17,386 nt of DNA from an uncultured Oscillospiraceae bacterium (lineage in GTDB: Bacteria > Bacillota > Clostridia > Oscillospirales > Oscillospiraceae): NCBI GenBank assembly GCA_948766235.1, contig CAQCFX010000034.1:298-17683 (forward strand), written 5' to 3'. The notes under the pieces were generated by a model, which saw only the letters and a program-made list of their open reading frames with translations, ran no database searches and had not been told where the DNA came from. A program made the translations under genes and the position numbers. Positions 5,894 through 13,517 of the stretch are shown here, one piece after another; positions within the stretch are counted from its first letter, which is position 1; each line of letters starts with the position of its first letter.

Positions 5894-7198
5894 TCAATTC
5901 GCCTGCTCCATCTTGTCGATGAGGCCGAAGCTGATGGCCAGCTCCGCCCCGTCCCGCACCACGATGCAGTGCAGCTCCTGGTCCGCGCCCGTGCGGTAAA
6001 TCTCCCGGCGCAGCTGGGCCAGGGTGGTCACCGCCCTGCCGTTGGCGGACACAATCAGGTCGTCCTCCCGCAGCCCCGCCTCCCGGGCGGGGACGTCCTC
6101 CTCCACCGTGGCCACCTGGATGCCCTTTCGGCCGTTCACCTCCGCCTCGGAGCATTTAATCCCGATGGACGGCCGCCAGCTCCTGCCGGTGGCCAAAATG
6201 TGGTTCACAAAGGGCAGAATGTCCGTCATGGGCAGGGCCAGCCCCAGGTTTTCAATAATCACGGAGTTTTCCACCGGCTCCCCGTTCTCCCGCTCCAGGC
6301 CGGAAATTTTGGCGCTGGTGATGCCCACCACCTGCCCCTGCTCGTTGAGCAGGGCGCCGCCGGAGTTGCCGGGGTTGAGGGCGGCGGAGGTCTGAATCAT
6401 GCCCATGCCGCTGTTTTCGATTTCGCTCTCCCGGTCCAGCGCGGACACAATGCCCTCCGTCATGGTGCCCAGCAGATTGCCCAGGGGGTTACCCAGGGCA
6501 TACACCGGGTCGCCCACCGCCAGCTGCACGGAATCTCCCAGCTGGGCGGGGGTAAGGGTAAGCCCCTGCCCCTCAAACTTCAGCACGGCGATGTCGAATT
6601 CCTCGTCAAAGCCAATCACCTGGGCGTCGTGATAGGTGCGGTTGGGGTCGGTGAGCAAAATCACCCGCACCCGGTCCGTCTCGTCGATGATATGGTAGTT
6701 GGTGAGCACATAGCCGGAGCGGGTGACGATAACGCCGGTGCCCGCGTGGGTGACCATGCCGAAGCCGCCCTTCTCCTGCGCCTCAATGTACACGATGCTG
6801 GGCAGCGCCGCCTGGTGAATCTCCCGGCCGGACAGCGCCGCGTCCTGCGCGGGGCTCACCGAGAGCTGCACGGACGGGTCCGGCTCCCCCCAGGGCAGGT
6901 CGTCCGCGCTCCAGTCCGGGTTCCCGAAGGAGACGTCCCGGCTGTGCCAGGGGGCGGGGTCGTCAAAGCTGTCGGGCAGCTCCATCCCGGCCAGCAGCTC
7001 GGCCAGGCCGCTCACCGCCCAGAAGCTGATGCTCCCCAGCAGGGCCAGGCACAGCACCACGCACAGGATGGACACCGCCCAGCGCCGGACGGACCACCTG
7101 GGCTTTTCCTTGGGCGGGTCCTCGGGGACGCACACCGGCACCGGGGGCGGCTGTACCCCCGGCCCCTTGGGCCAGCGGGACGATAAATAGTTGTCCAT
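5894..7198 (-). CDS. htrA: HtrA/DegP-like membrane-anchored serine protease
   Basis: 434 residues. Degrades misfolded envelope proteins outside the membrane. A short Pro-rich cytoplasmic tail precedes one transmembrane helix (about 40-65). The trypsin-like domain carries the triad H169 (LTNYHIID), D202 (EEFDIAVLKF) and S279 (NPGNSGGALLN). A single PDZ domain follows (about 340-420), holding a GLREDDLIVSANG substrate-binding stretch. I chose the ATG at 7198 because TAGGAGG lies 7 nt before it; a start 18 nt upstream would place that ribosome site inside the gene. It follows the kinase gene by 42 nt, as in other loci where a two-component system controls an HtrA protease. Confidence 0.93.
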   Translation of the reverse strand: MDNYLSSRWPKGPGVQPPPVPVCVPEDPPKEKPRWSVRRWAVSILCVVLCLALLGSISFWAVSGLAELLAGMELPDSFDDPAPWHSRDVSFGNPDWSADDLPWGEPDPSVQLSVSPAQDAALSGREIHQAALPSIVYIEAQEKGGFGMVTHAGTGVIVTRSGYVLTNYHIIDETDRVRVILLTDPNRTYHDAQVIGFDEEFDIAVLKFEGQGLTLTPAQLGDSVQLAVGDPVYALGNPLGNLLGTMTEGIVSALDRESEIENSGMGMIQTSAALNPGNSGGALLNEQGQVVGITSAKISGLERENGEPVENSVIIENLGLALPMTDILPFVNHILATGRSWRPSIGIKCSEAEVNGRKGIQVATVEEDVPAREAGLREDDLIVSANGRAVTTLAQLRREIYRTGADQELHCIVVRDGAELAISFGLIDKMEQAN

Positions 7199-7240
7199 GG
7201 GGAAACCTCCTAACACAAATCAGAACTGGTTCGGAAAACG

Positions 7241-8662
7241 CTATGCCCTTGTCAGGGTAAACACAAACTTGGTCACGCCATCCTCGCTGACGCAGTTTAT
7301 CGTCTCCTTGTGGCTGTTGAGGATGGTCTTCACGATATACAGCCCCAGCCCCACGCCGTCCCGGTCCGCGCTGCGGGAGTGGTCGGTCTTGTGGAAGCGG
7401 TCGAAAATCAGCGACAGCTCCTCCGGGGGGATGGTGCCGCCCTGGTTGCTGATGGTGATGGTGGCCTTGGCCCCCTTCACGCTCACGCCGATGCCCAGCA
7501 CGCCCCCCGCCTTGGAGAACTTGATGGCGTTGTCCAGCAGATTGTAGCACACCTGGGTGATGGCGTCCTGGTCCCCCCAGACGGGCACCGGCTCGTCGGG
7601 CAGCTGTGCGTCCACCTCCAGGTCCTTGGCGTTTACCTTGCTCTCCAGCGTCACCAGCGTGCGCACCAGGGTCTCGCTGATGTCAAACTGCTGCTGGGCG
7701 CACCGCTCGTCGGACTGTAGGCGGGACAGGTCCAGCATAGAGCGCACCAGCCGGGACAGGCGGCGGGTCTCCGAGGAGATAATCTCCAAATAGTGCCGCT
7801 CCTGCTCGGCGGGGATGGTGCCGTCCAAAATGCCGTCGGCAAAGCCGGCGATGGTGGTCATGGGGGTTTTCAGCTCGTGGGAGACGTTGGCGATAAACTC
7901 CGCCCGCTGCTGCTCGCTGCGGGACAGGGACTCGGCCATGGTGTTAAACGCCTCGGCCAGCTCGCCCACCTCGTCCCGGCGGGCGCCCACGTCCACCCGC
8001 ACGTCCAGCTGGCCCAGGCCGAACTGCCGGGCGGCGGCGGCAATCTCCTTGATGGGCTGGGACTGGCGCATACTGGTCACCGAGCTGATGATGGCCGCGA
8101 TAAGCACCACCGCCAGGGTGGTGACCAGCAGGATGGAAAACAGGTCCCGCCACATCCCGCTGATGTTGGACGCGGAGCAGGACACCAGCACCAGGCCCTG
8201 CAAATGCCCGCTGCTGCTGGTGACGGGCAGGCCCACCAGGTACCGCGCTTCCGCGTACAGCCCACCCAAATCAGTCACGCCCACAAAGGGCCCCCCCGTA
8301 ATCTGCCCCACCAGCGCCGGGGACAAGGGGGCGTACTGCATCCCGGACAGCTCGCTGTCCCCCTGGGTGGCGTAGAGGATGGTGCCCTCCGGGGTGGCCA
8401 CCAGCACATGGGTGTCCGACACCTGGGCCACCGAGCTGAGATAGCTCTGAAAGGCGCGGGTCTGCCACACCAGCTCGCCGCCGGTCTCCACCGAGTCGGA
8501 GGTAAACTGGGCGATATACTTGGCGTTGCGCTCCAAGGTGTCCTTTTTCTCCCGGATGGTGTACTGGTAGCTCAGCGTGGCGAAGGAGGCCCCCAGCATG
8601 AGGAAGGACAGCAGCACCATGCCCACCATGGTGGCAAACTGCCGGCCATACATGGTTTTCAA
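7241..8662 (-). CDS. Membrane sensor histidine kinase (WalK/ResE-like architecture)
   Basis: 473 residues. TM1 (about 9-31), an extracellular sensor of about 140 residues, TM2 (about 174-196), a HAMP domain (about 197-249) with DEVGELAEAFNTM, and a HisKA domain with the phospho-accepting H262 in NVSHELKTPMTT. The ATPase domain has an N-box NLLDNAIKFS (374-383) and a G2 box GVGLGLYIVK (436-445). The G1 position reads SNQGG instead of DNxG, so the usual Asp is Asn; this may be a family variant. The likely start is a TTG at 8662: GAGGTGA lies 7 nt upstream and the codon overlaps the regulator stop as TTGA, giving translational coupling. An ATG at 8653 is the alternative. Its target is the regulator encoded just upstream. 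Confidence 0.93.
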   Translation of the reverse strand: MKTMYGRQFATMVGMVLLSFLMLGASFATLSYQYTIREKKDTLERNAKYIAQFTSDSVETGGELVWQTRAFQSYLSSVAQVSDTHVLVATPEGTILYATQGDSELSGMQYAPLSPALVGQITGGPFVGVTDLGGLYAEARYLVGLPVTSSSGHLQGLVLVSCSASNISGMWRDLFSILLVTTLAVVLIAAIISSVTSMRQSQPIKEIAAAARQFGLGQLDVRVDVGARRDEVGELAEAFNTMAESLSRSEQQRAEFIANVSHELKTPMTTIAGFADGILDGTIPAEQERHYLEIISSETRRLSRLVRSMLDLSRLQSDERCAQQQFDISETLVRTLVTLESKVNAKDLEVDAQLPDEPVPVWGDQDAITQVCYNLLDNAIKFSKAGGVLGIGVSVKGAKATITISNQGGTIPPEELSLIFDRFHKTDHSRSADRDGVGLGLYIVKTILNSHKETINCVSEDGVTKFVFTLTRA

Positions 8663-9345
8663 GCTGAAGTCACCTCGAATTTATAGCCCACGCCCCAAAC
8701 GGTCTTCAGGCTCCACTGCTCGGACACGCCCTCCAGCTTTTCCCGCAGGCGCTTGATGTGCACGTCCACCGTGCGGCTGTCGCCGAAGTAGTCAAAGCCC
8801 CATACCTCGTCCAGCAGCTGGTTGCGGGTAAACACCCGGTTGGGCGCGGCGGCCAGGTGATAGAGCAGCTCCAGCTCCTTGGGGGGCGTGTCCACCCGCC
8901 TGCCGTCCACCAGCAGCTCATAGGAGTCCAAATTGACCACCAGCTTGTCAAAGCTCAGGCGCTTTTCCGGCTGCTCCTCCTCGCCGAAGCGGCGCAGCAC
9001 CGCGTGGATGCGGGCCACCACCTCCTTGGCCTCAAAGGGCTTGGTGATGTAGTCGTCCGCCCCCATCTCCAGGCCGGACACCTTGTCCTCCAGCTCGCCC
9101 TTGGCGGTGAGCATGATGATGGGGACCTTGGAGGTCTCCCGGATTTTCCGGCACACCGCCCAGCCGTCCATGCCGGGGAGCATGATGTCCAGCAGCACCA
9201 GGTCGGATTGCGCCTGCTGGAATTTCTCCAGCCCGGCCAGGCCGTCCCCAGCCACGTGGCAAGTCATCTCCTCCTTCTCCAGGTAGAGCCGGAGCAGGTC
9301 AGCAATGTTTTTGTCGTCCTCTACAATCAAAATGGTACGGGGCAT
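8659..9345 (-). CDS. OmpR-family response regulator (WalR/YycF-like), cognate to the kinase
   Basis: 228 residues from the chosen ATG at 9345, which has AGGAGG 9 nt upstream; a longer frame to 9378 would include the ribosome site and the -10 element. Receiver domain with E9/D10/D11, phospho-site D53 (LVLLDIMLPGMDGW), T80 and K102 (ITKPFEAKEV). The winged-helix domain (about 130-226) has DSRTVDVHIKRLREKLE and a TVWGVGYKFE wing. First gene of the run RR-kinase-htrA-birA-RR, with a promoter directly upstream. The gene order recalls WalRK plus HtrA of Bacillota; YycH and YycI are missing here, so a separate envelope-stress system is equally possible. Confidence 0.92.
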   Translation of the reverse strand: MPRTILIVEDDKNIADLLRLYLEKEEMTCHVAGDGLAGLEKFQQAQSDLVLLDIMLPGMDGWAVCRKIRETSKVPIIMLTAKGELEDKVSGLEMGADDYITKPFEAKEVVARIHAVLRRFGEEEQPEKRLSFDKLVVNLDSYELLVDGRRVDTPPKELELLYHLAAAPNRVFTRNQLLDEVWGFDYFGDSRTVDVHIKRLREKLEGVSEQWSLKTVWGVGYKFEVTSA

Positions 9346-9376
9346 ACGCGGCACCCTCCTTGCTTTTTCTTCTGTC

Positions 9377-9414
9377 ATTATAAGACGAACGCGGGGAAAA
9401 TTCCATAGGAAATT
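9377..9414 (-). promoter_or_regulatory. Promoter of the two-component/htrA run with an imperfect palindrome
   Basis: On the minus strand a perfect TATAAT lies at 9377-9382, about 32 nt before the ATG. The -35 position has only a weak match (ATGGAA, 18 nt spacing). Overlapping that spot, 9398-9414 is a near-palindrome (TTCC-ATA-GGAA core with A/T flanks and one mismatch). A poor -35 covered by a symmetric site suggests an activator- or repressor-controlled promoter, possibly autoregulated. Confidence 0.6.
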
Positions 9415-9444
9415 GTAAAAACTTGCCCCCGCGGCCCCCCGGCT

Positions 9445-10605
9445 TTACAGCACGTGGCTCCGGTCCACTTCAATGACGGGCCGGCAGTCCGGCTCCCGCT
9501 CCAAAAGCCGCTGGGTCAGGGCGGCGCGCACCTCCTGGTCGGTGAGGGGGGACTCATAGGGCACCACCACGTCAAAGGCCAGCTCTCCCTCCGGGGAGCA
9601 GCGCAAATCATGGACGGTGGCGGCCTCGTCCAGCTCCCGGGCCAGCTGCGCCACCACCGAGCGCAGCCGCGCGGTGCGGGGGTCTCCGGCGTCCACCGGG
9701 TCCAGATGAATCACCGCCTCCAGTCCGAAGCGCGCCCTCAGCTCCCGCTCCACCCGGTCGATGACGGCGTGTATTTCCACCAGGGCGCTCTCGGCGGGCA
9801 CCTCGGCGTGGACGGACATCATCCGCCGGCCGGGGCCGTAGTCGTGAATCACCAGGTCGTGGATGCCCACAATCCGCCCCTCGCTGAGAATAAAGCGCTC
9901 AATGTCCTCCACCATGTCCGGGTCAGGCGGCGTGCCCAGCAGGGGGTCCAGGGTGTCCCGGGCGGCCCCCCAGCCCGTGCGCAGAATGAGCACGGCCACC
10001 AAAAGCCCCAGCCAGCCGTCCAGCCGCACCTGGAAAAAGTGGGCCGCGGCCAGTCCCGCCAGCACCGCCGAGGTGGCCAGCACGTCCGACCGGGCGTCCG
10101 CCGCCGCGGCGGCCAGGGCGGGGGACTGGGAGCGCGCCCCCAGGGCGGCGTAAAACCAGCCCATCCACAGCTTCACCAAAATGGACGCGGCAAGCAGCCC
10201 CACCGCCAGGGGTGTGAGGACCGCAGGCTGGGGCTTAATAATCTTCGCCACCGACTCCCGGCCCAGCTCCACCCCCACCAGCAGGATGAGCAGGGACACC
10301 CCCAGCCCCGCCAGATACTCCAGCCGCCCGTGGCCGAAGGGATGGCGCTCATCCGCTTTCTGGGCGGCCAGCTTGAAGCCCGCCAGGGTCACCGCCGACC
10401 CGGCGGCGTCGGACAGGTTGTTAAAGGCGTCGGCGGTGACGGAGATGGCCCCCGTGAGGATTCCCGCCAGCAGCTTGGCGGCAAACAGCAGCAGGTTCAG
10501 CCCCAGCCCCGCCGCCCCGGCCAGCAGGCCGTACCGCTCCCGAACGGCGGGGTCGTGGGTCTGGGTGTAGTTGGGAATCAGGCGGCGCAGAATGGCGTCC
10601 AGCAT
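9445..10605 (-). CDS. Cation diffusion facilitator transporter, possible Mn(II) exporter
   Basis: 386 residues. Six predicted helices (about 26-300 region minus loops) and a cytoplasmic C-terminal domain (about 225-386) with the CDF fold. The TM2 metal motif is N62xxxD66 (FNNLSDAAGS) and the TM5 motif is D170xxxD174 (AADARSDVLATS). HPFGHGRLEYL (88-98) is the conserved TM2-TM3 loop. Zn carriers normally have His-Asp sites; the Asn-Asp/Asp-Asp set, without His, matches what is described for Mn exporters such as MntE, so Mn export is the best inference. AGGAGG lies 8 nt before the ATG. The C-terminal domain is longer than usual, with a second half of about 70 residues after DPVDAGDPRTAR. Transport would be by proton antiport. 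Confidence 0.92.
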   Translation of the reverse strand: MLDAILRRLIPNYTQTHDPAVRERYGLLAGAAGLGLNLLLFAAKLLAGILTGAISVTADAFNNLSDAAGSAVTLAGFKLAAQKADERHPFGHGRLEYLAGLGVSLLILLVGVELGRESVAKIIKPQPAVLTPLAVGLLAASILVKLWMGWFYAALGARSQSPALAAAAADARSDVLATSAVLAGLAAAHFFQVRLDGWLGLLVAVLILRTGWGAARDTLDPLLGTPPDPDMVEDIERFILSEGRIVGIHDLVIHDYGPGRRMMSVHAEVPAESALVEIHAVIDRVERELRARFGLEAVIHLDPVDAGDPRTARLRSVVAQLARELDEAATVHDLRCSPEGELAFDVVVPYESPLTDQEVRAALTQRLLEREPDCRPVIEVDRSHVL

Positions 10606-10636
10606 GGATTCCGCCTCCTCTCAAGGTTCATTTATC

Positions 10637-10666
10637 ATAGTATGCCCAGGAATGCCTATATAGCAA
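10637..10666 (-). promoter_or_regulatory. Weak candidate promoter of the CDF transporter
   Basis: On the minus strand TTGCTA (10661-10666) and TACTAT (10637-10642) are 18 nt apart; a better -10, TATGAT (10634-10639), overlaps but would be 21 nt away. The -35 begins inside the foot of the hairpin at 10664-10695. No metal-responsive site was recognised. Confidence 0.3.
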
Positions 10667-10695
10667 TCTGCCTGGGCGGATGCCCAGGCAGATTG
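10664..10695. terminator. Perfect 14-bp hairpin, possible terminator or end of the repeat element
   Basis: CAATCTGCCTGGGC (10664-10677) pairs fully with 10682-10695 around a 4-nt loop. No T-run follows on either strand, so classic intrinsic termination is doubtful. It sits between the GC-rich element behind the U32 gene and the CDF promoter, where the U32 transcript would be expected to end. Confidence 0.5.
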
Positions 10696-10714
10696 TATTC
10701 ACACGGGGTCTATT

Positions 10715-10893
10715 CACGCTCGGATTGGCCGCGCTCACGGGTCGCTGTCTCGCCTTCGGCCCGGTCGGCGCTGGACGTGTGCCACTGGCACACAGCGCCC
10801 CTTCGTCTCGAGCAAGACCCGCCCCCGCTGCGCGGCGGCTGGGCTCTTGCTCTCGCTCCGGTCCAAGCTCCCCTGCGCGGCTATCCTCGCGCT
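10715..10893 (-). repeat. GC-rich 3'-flanking element, copy 1 (behind the U32 gene)
   Basis: Non-coding. Read on the minus strand it begins 6 nt after the U32 stop with AGCGCGAGG (10893-10885), then GGACCGGAGCGAG (10864-10852), a hairpin GAGCAAGA/TCTTGCTC (10852-10845/10817-10810), CGAGACGAAGGG (10810-10799), GTCCAGC (10776-10770) and GACAGCG (10749-10743). The same ordered blocks occur after the Cys-rich gene at 13734-13850; the first two blocks start 29 nt apart in both. A second hairpin pairs GGCGCTG with CAGCGCC and encloses TGTGCC/GGCACA. Limits are approximate. This could be a dispersed repeat or a 3'-UTR RNA; I cannot tell which. Confidence 0.5.
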
Positions 10894-10898
10894 ATGCG

Positions 10899-12113
10899 CT
10901 ATGAGCTCGGTCTACAGGCCCGCACAATGGACAGCGGCGGCACCGGCCGGGGCAGCTTCATGCGAAACTCCATCTGCGGATGCCGGGGCTCACGCAGCTC
11001 AAAGCCGTCCATGTCCCGCATCATGGGGGCCGTCATGGAAAAGGCGGGCATATCCGGCCCCACCACCTCAATCTCGTCCCCGGCGGCAAACTTGTTGCGC
11101 AGGGACAAAACCGCGTTTCCCAATCCGTCGCAGGACTGCACCACCGCCAGCACCTGCCAGTCCCGGATATACCGGGCGGAGTCGGTATACTGCCCCGGCT
11201 GGCCGAACCAGAAGCCGGTGGAGTAGTGCCGGTGACTCACCTTGTCCACCTCGGCGCGCCAGACGTTGTCCAGGGGCCTGCCCTGGGCCGCCGCGTCGAT
11301 GGCGTGGCGGTAGGCGGCGGTGGTCATGGCGGCGTAGTAGGCGCTCTTGGCCCGGCCCTCGATTTTCAGCGAGTGCACCCCCGCCGCCATCAGCTCGGGG
11401 ATGTGGTCAATCATGCACATATCCCGGCTGTTGAGGATGAAGGTCTCGCCCCCCTCCTCGAACACGGGGAAATACTCGCCGGGGCGCTTTTCCTCCACCA
11501 GGGCGTACTGATAGCGGCAGGGCTGGGCGCAGGCCCCCCGGGCCGCGTCCCGCCCGGTCATATAGTTGCTGAGCAGGCACCGCCCGGAATAGGACACGCA
11601 CATGGCCCCGTGGACAAAGGCCTCCACCTCCAGCCCGCGGGGGGCCTTGGCGCAGATCTCCGCCACCTCGTCCAGGGACAGCTCACGGGCCAGAATCACC
11701 CGGCCGGCCCCCAGCTCATGCCACACCCGGGCCATCTCATAGTTGGTGATGCCCGTCTGGGTGGACATATGCACCTGGACATGGGGTGCGTGACGCCTGC
11801 ACAAATCCAGCACGTCCACCCCGCCGGCAATCACCGCGTCCGCCCCAATGGCGTCCAGGTACTCCAGGTATTCCGGCAGCTGGGCGGCCTCGTTGTTGCG
11901 GGCCATGGTGTTGCAGGTGACGTGCACCCGCACGCCCTTTTGGTGGGCGGCCTTCACCGCCTGGGCCAGCCCATCCCGGTCAAAATTGCCGGCGAAAGCC
12001 CGCATGCCGAAGGCGCTGCCCGCCAGGTACACCGCGTCCGCGCCATAGGCCAGCGCCATTTCAAGCCGCTCCCGGTCCCCCGCGGGGGAGAGCAGCTCCG
12101 GCTTAACCGCCAT
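10899..12113 (-). CDS. trhP: U32 family protein, probable tRNA hydroxylation enzyme (TrhP/YrrN-YrrO type)
   Basis: 404 residues from the ATG at 12113. The opening KPELLSPAGDRERLEMALAYGADAVYL is typical of the family, and EAFVHGAMCVSYSGRCLLS (164-182) fits the U32 signature exactly. C172, C179, C195 and C199 are candidate iron-sulfur ligands. Members once called collagenases are now known to hydroxylate tRNA U34 (TrhP) or rRNA (RlhA) using prephenate. The start overlaps the end of mltG by 11 nt with no good ribosome site, so translation is probably coupled; a longer frame to 12170 lies inside mltG and is not favoured. In Bacillus, yrrN/yrrO also follow the mltG homologue yrrL. The last five residues (CRPSS) run toward the following GC-rich element. 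Confidence 0.88.
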   Translation of the reverse strand: MAVKPELLSPAGDRERLEMALAYGADAVYLAGSAFGMRAFAGNFDRDGLAQAVKAAHQKGVRVHVTCNTMARNNEAAQLPEYLEYLDAIGADAVIAGGVDVLDLCRRHAPHVQVHMSTQTGITNYEMARVWHELGAGRVILARELSLDEVAEICAKAPRGLEVEAFVHGAMCVSYSGRCLLSNYMTGRDAARGACAQPCRYQYALVEEKRPGEYFPVFEEGGETFILNSRDMCMIDHIPELMAAGVHSLKIEGRAKSAYYAAMTTAAYRHAIDAAAQGRPLDNVWRAEVDKVSHRHYSTGFWFGQPGQYTDSARYIRDWQVLAVVQSCDGLGNAVLSLRNKFAAGDEIEVVGPDMPAFSMTAPMMRDMDGFELREPRHPQMEFRMKLPRPVPPLSIVRACRPSS

Positions 12114-13233
12114 TGCTCTGATAGCGCTGGACCAGCGCGTCGTGCTCGGCGTAGGTCCGGCTGAACTCATGCCGCTTGGTCTCGGGATTGAGGACGTAGA
12201 AATAGTAGTTGGTGCTGTCCGGGTTCATGGCCGCCATCAGCGAGGCCATGCCGGGGTTGGAGATGGGCCCCTTGGGCAGCCCCTGGTACTTATAGGTGTT
12301 GTAGGGCGAGTCAATCTCCCGGTCGGCCAGGGTGGGCAGCTTGCCGCCGTTGAGATACACCAGGGTGGCGTCAATCTGAAGGTAGCCCACCGTCTCCGCG
12401 GCGGGGTTCTCCAGCCGGTTGTAGATGACGGAGGAGATGGTTTTGTAGTCCTCGCCGTCCGTCTCCTTCTCAATCATGGAGGCGATGGTCACAATGTCGT
12501 GGAGGGAGTAGGCCGCCTCCTCGCCGCTGAACTGCCCCATATACTCGTCCATTTTGGCGTCGAAGTTCACCAGCATTTTGTTGATGACATACTTGGGATT
12601 TTCCCCCATCTGGAAGGTGTAGGTGTCGGGGAACAGGTAGCCCTCCAGGCGGTGATAGTCCCCCAGAGGCACGTCCCGCAGCCAGTCAAAGGCGTAGTCC
12701 CAGTTGGCGGCCATGTCCTGCAGCTTGTCCACCGACGTCACCCCCCGCTCGTCCAGCAGGGCAAAGAGCTGGTCGATGGTATAGCCCTCGGGGATGGTGA
12801 TGTCAATCTCCTGCCGGGTGGTGGAGGAGGAGCTCATATTCGCCACCAGCGCCCGGTAGTCCATCTCGGTGTCCAGCTCGTATCTGCCCGGGGCGATTTT
12901 GTCCTCGGCGTGGGAGAAGGCGGCGTACAGCTTGAACAGGAACTTGTACTGAATCAGCCCGTCCTCCTCCAGCAGGTCCACCACCGAATTGAAATCGGTG
13001 TCCTCCTCAATGGTGATAAGCGCCGAGGCGTACTCCTTGTTCAGGCCCAGCAGGTCGCAGGCCCACACCCAGCCCAGGGTAGCCAGCACGGCGGACAGGC
13101 CGATGACGAACAGGGCGTACAAAAAGGCCCCGGCCACTCTGGCCCCGGCGCTGCGGCGGCGTTTGGCCCGTTTTTTCGGGCGGGGCTGCGGCTGGGAGGG
13201 CTGACGCGGCGCGGCGCGTTTTCCTTCTGCCAT
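12103..13233 (-). CDS. mltG: Endolytic transglycosylase MltG (YceG-like)
   Basis: 376 residues. Cuts nascent peptidoglycan strands at the membrane and so sets glycan length. A basic cytoplasmic tail (KKRAKRRR, 20-27) precedes one transmembrane helix (about 33-57), a LysM-like region (about 70-160) and the YceG domain. The catalytic glutamate is E255 in IASMIEKET, followed by VIYNRL (269-274). Further family blocks are LEGYLFPDTY (196-205), LQIDATLVY (285-293) and DSPYNTYKYQGLPKGPISNPG (308-328). The ATG at 13233 has AAGGAG 8 nt upstream; a frame open to 13371 lacks a ribosome site. Overlaps the U32 gene by 11 nt. No clear promoter was found in the 284-nt divergent gap. Confidence 0.94.
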   Translation of the reverse strand: MAEGKRAAPRQPSQPQPRPKKRAKRRRSAGARVAGAFLYALFVIGLSAVLATLGWVWACDLLGLNKEYASALITIEEDTDFNSVVDLLEEDGLIQYKFLFKLYAAFSHAEDKIAPGRYELDTEMDYRALVANMSSSSTTRQEIDITIPEGYTIDQLFALLDERGVTSVDKLQDMAANWDYAFDWLRDVPLGDYHRLEGYLFPDTYTFQMGENPKYVINKMLVNFDAKMDEYMGQFSGEEAAYSLHDIVTIASMIEKETDGEDYKTISSVIYNRLENPAAETVGYLQIDATLVYLNGGKLPTLADREIDSPYNTYKYQGLPKGPISNPGMASLMAAMNPDSTNYYFYVLNPETKRHEFSRTYAEHDALVQRYQSNGG

Positions 13234-13375
13234 ATCGTTCACTCCTTGCATATGATGGGTTGCCCGGCAAGCGGCGGCCGGGAAAGATTGAAAGGGCCGG
13301 ACAGCCGGCAGGAACCCATTTCCCAGCCGCCACATAGTATGGCCCAGAAACGGGAGCGGGGCACGGGGCACGGCT

Positions 13376-13499
13376 CCGGCGCCGCGAAAGGCCGCGGCGT
13401 CCGAGCCGGTCTCTGTGACCGGACATCAGGGTGAACGGGGGTCGTCCCCGGCGCCGCCGAAAGGCGGCGTCGAGGCCGGTCTCCGTGACCGGGATATCA
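13376..13499 (+). repeat. Two tandem double-hairpin repeats upstream of the Cys-rich gene
   Basis: Unit 1 (13376-13428) and unit 2 (13448-13499) are near-identical over about 50 nt, 72 nt apart. Each starts CCGGCGCCGC, carries a GC hairpin (13381-13398; 13452-13469, the latter 7 bp with a GAAA tetraloop) and a second hairpin CCGGTC/GACCGG (13406-13422; 13476-13492), and ends A-TCA. They lie directly before the ribosome site of the Cys-rich gene, so they are probably transcribed as its leader. The paired arms are kept while loops and linkers differ, which suggests the structure matters. Confidence 0.75.
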
Positions 13500-13517
13500 A
13501 ATGTGAGGTGACAAATC

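Noticed and set aside
4830..5900. BirA operator near birA
   Set aside because: No long symmetric GTTAAC-type palindrome was found; the hairpin at 5851-5888 is GC-rich and unlike known BirA sites.
9346..9444. WalR binding boxes (paired TGTWAH half-sites) upstream of the first regulator
   Set aside because: Only isolated TGTAAA-like half-sites are present, not two copies with the required 5-nt spacing.
9421..9447. G-rich stretch after the CDF gene as a G-quadruplex or terminator
   Set aside because: Too few separate G-runs for a quadruplex, and the only stem (TGTAAA/TTTACA) is A/T-rich and weak despite the following T-run.
13376..13499. Tandem repeats as a possible CRISPR array
   Set aside because: Only two units, each with two internal hairpins and an unequal linker; no cas genes nearby.
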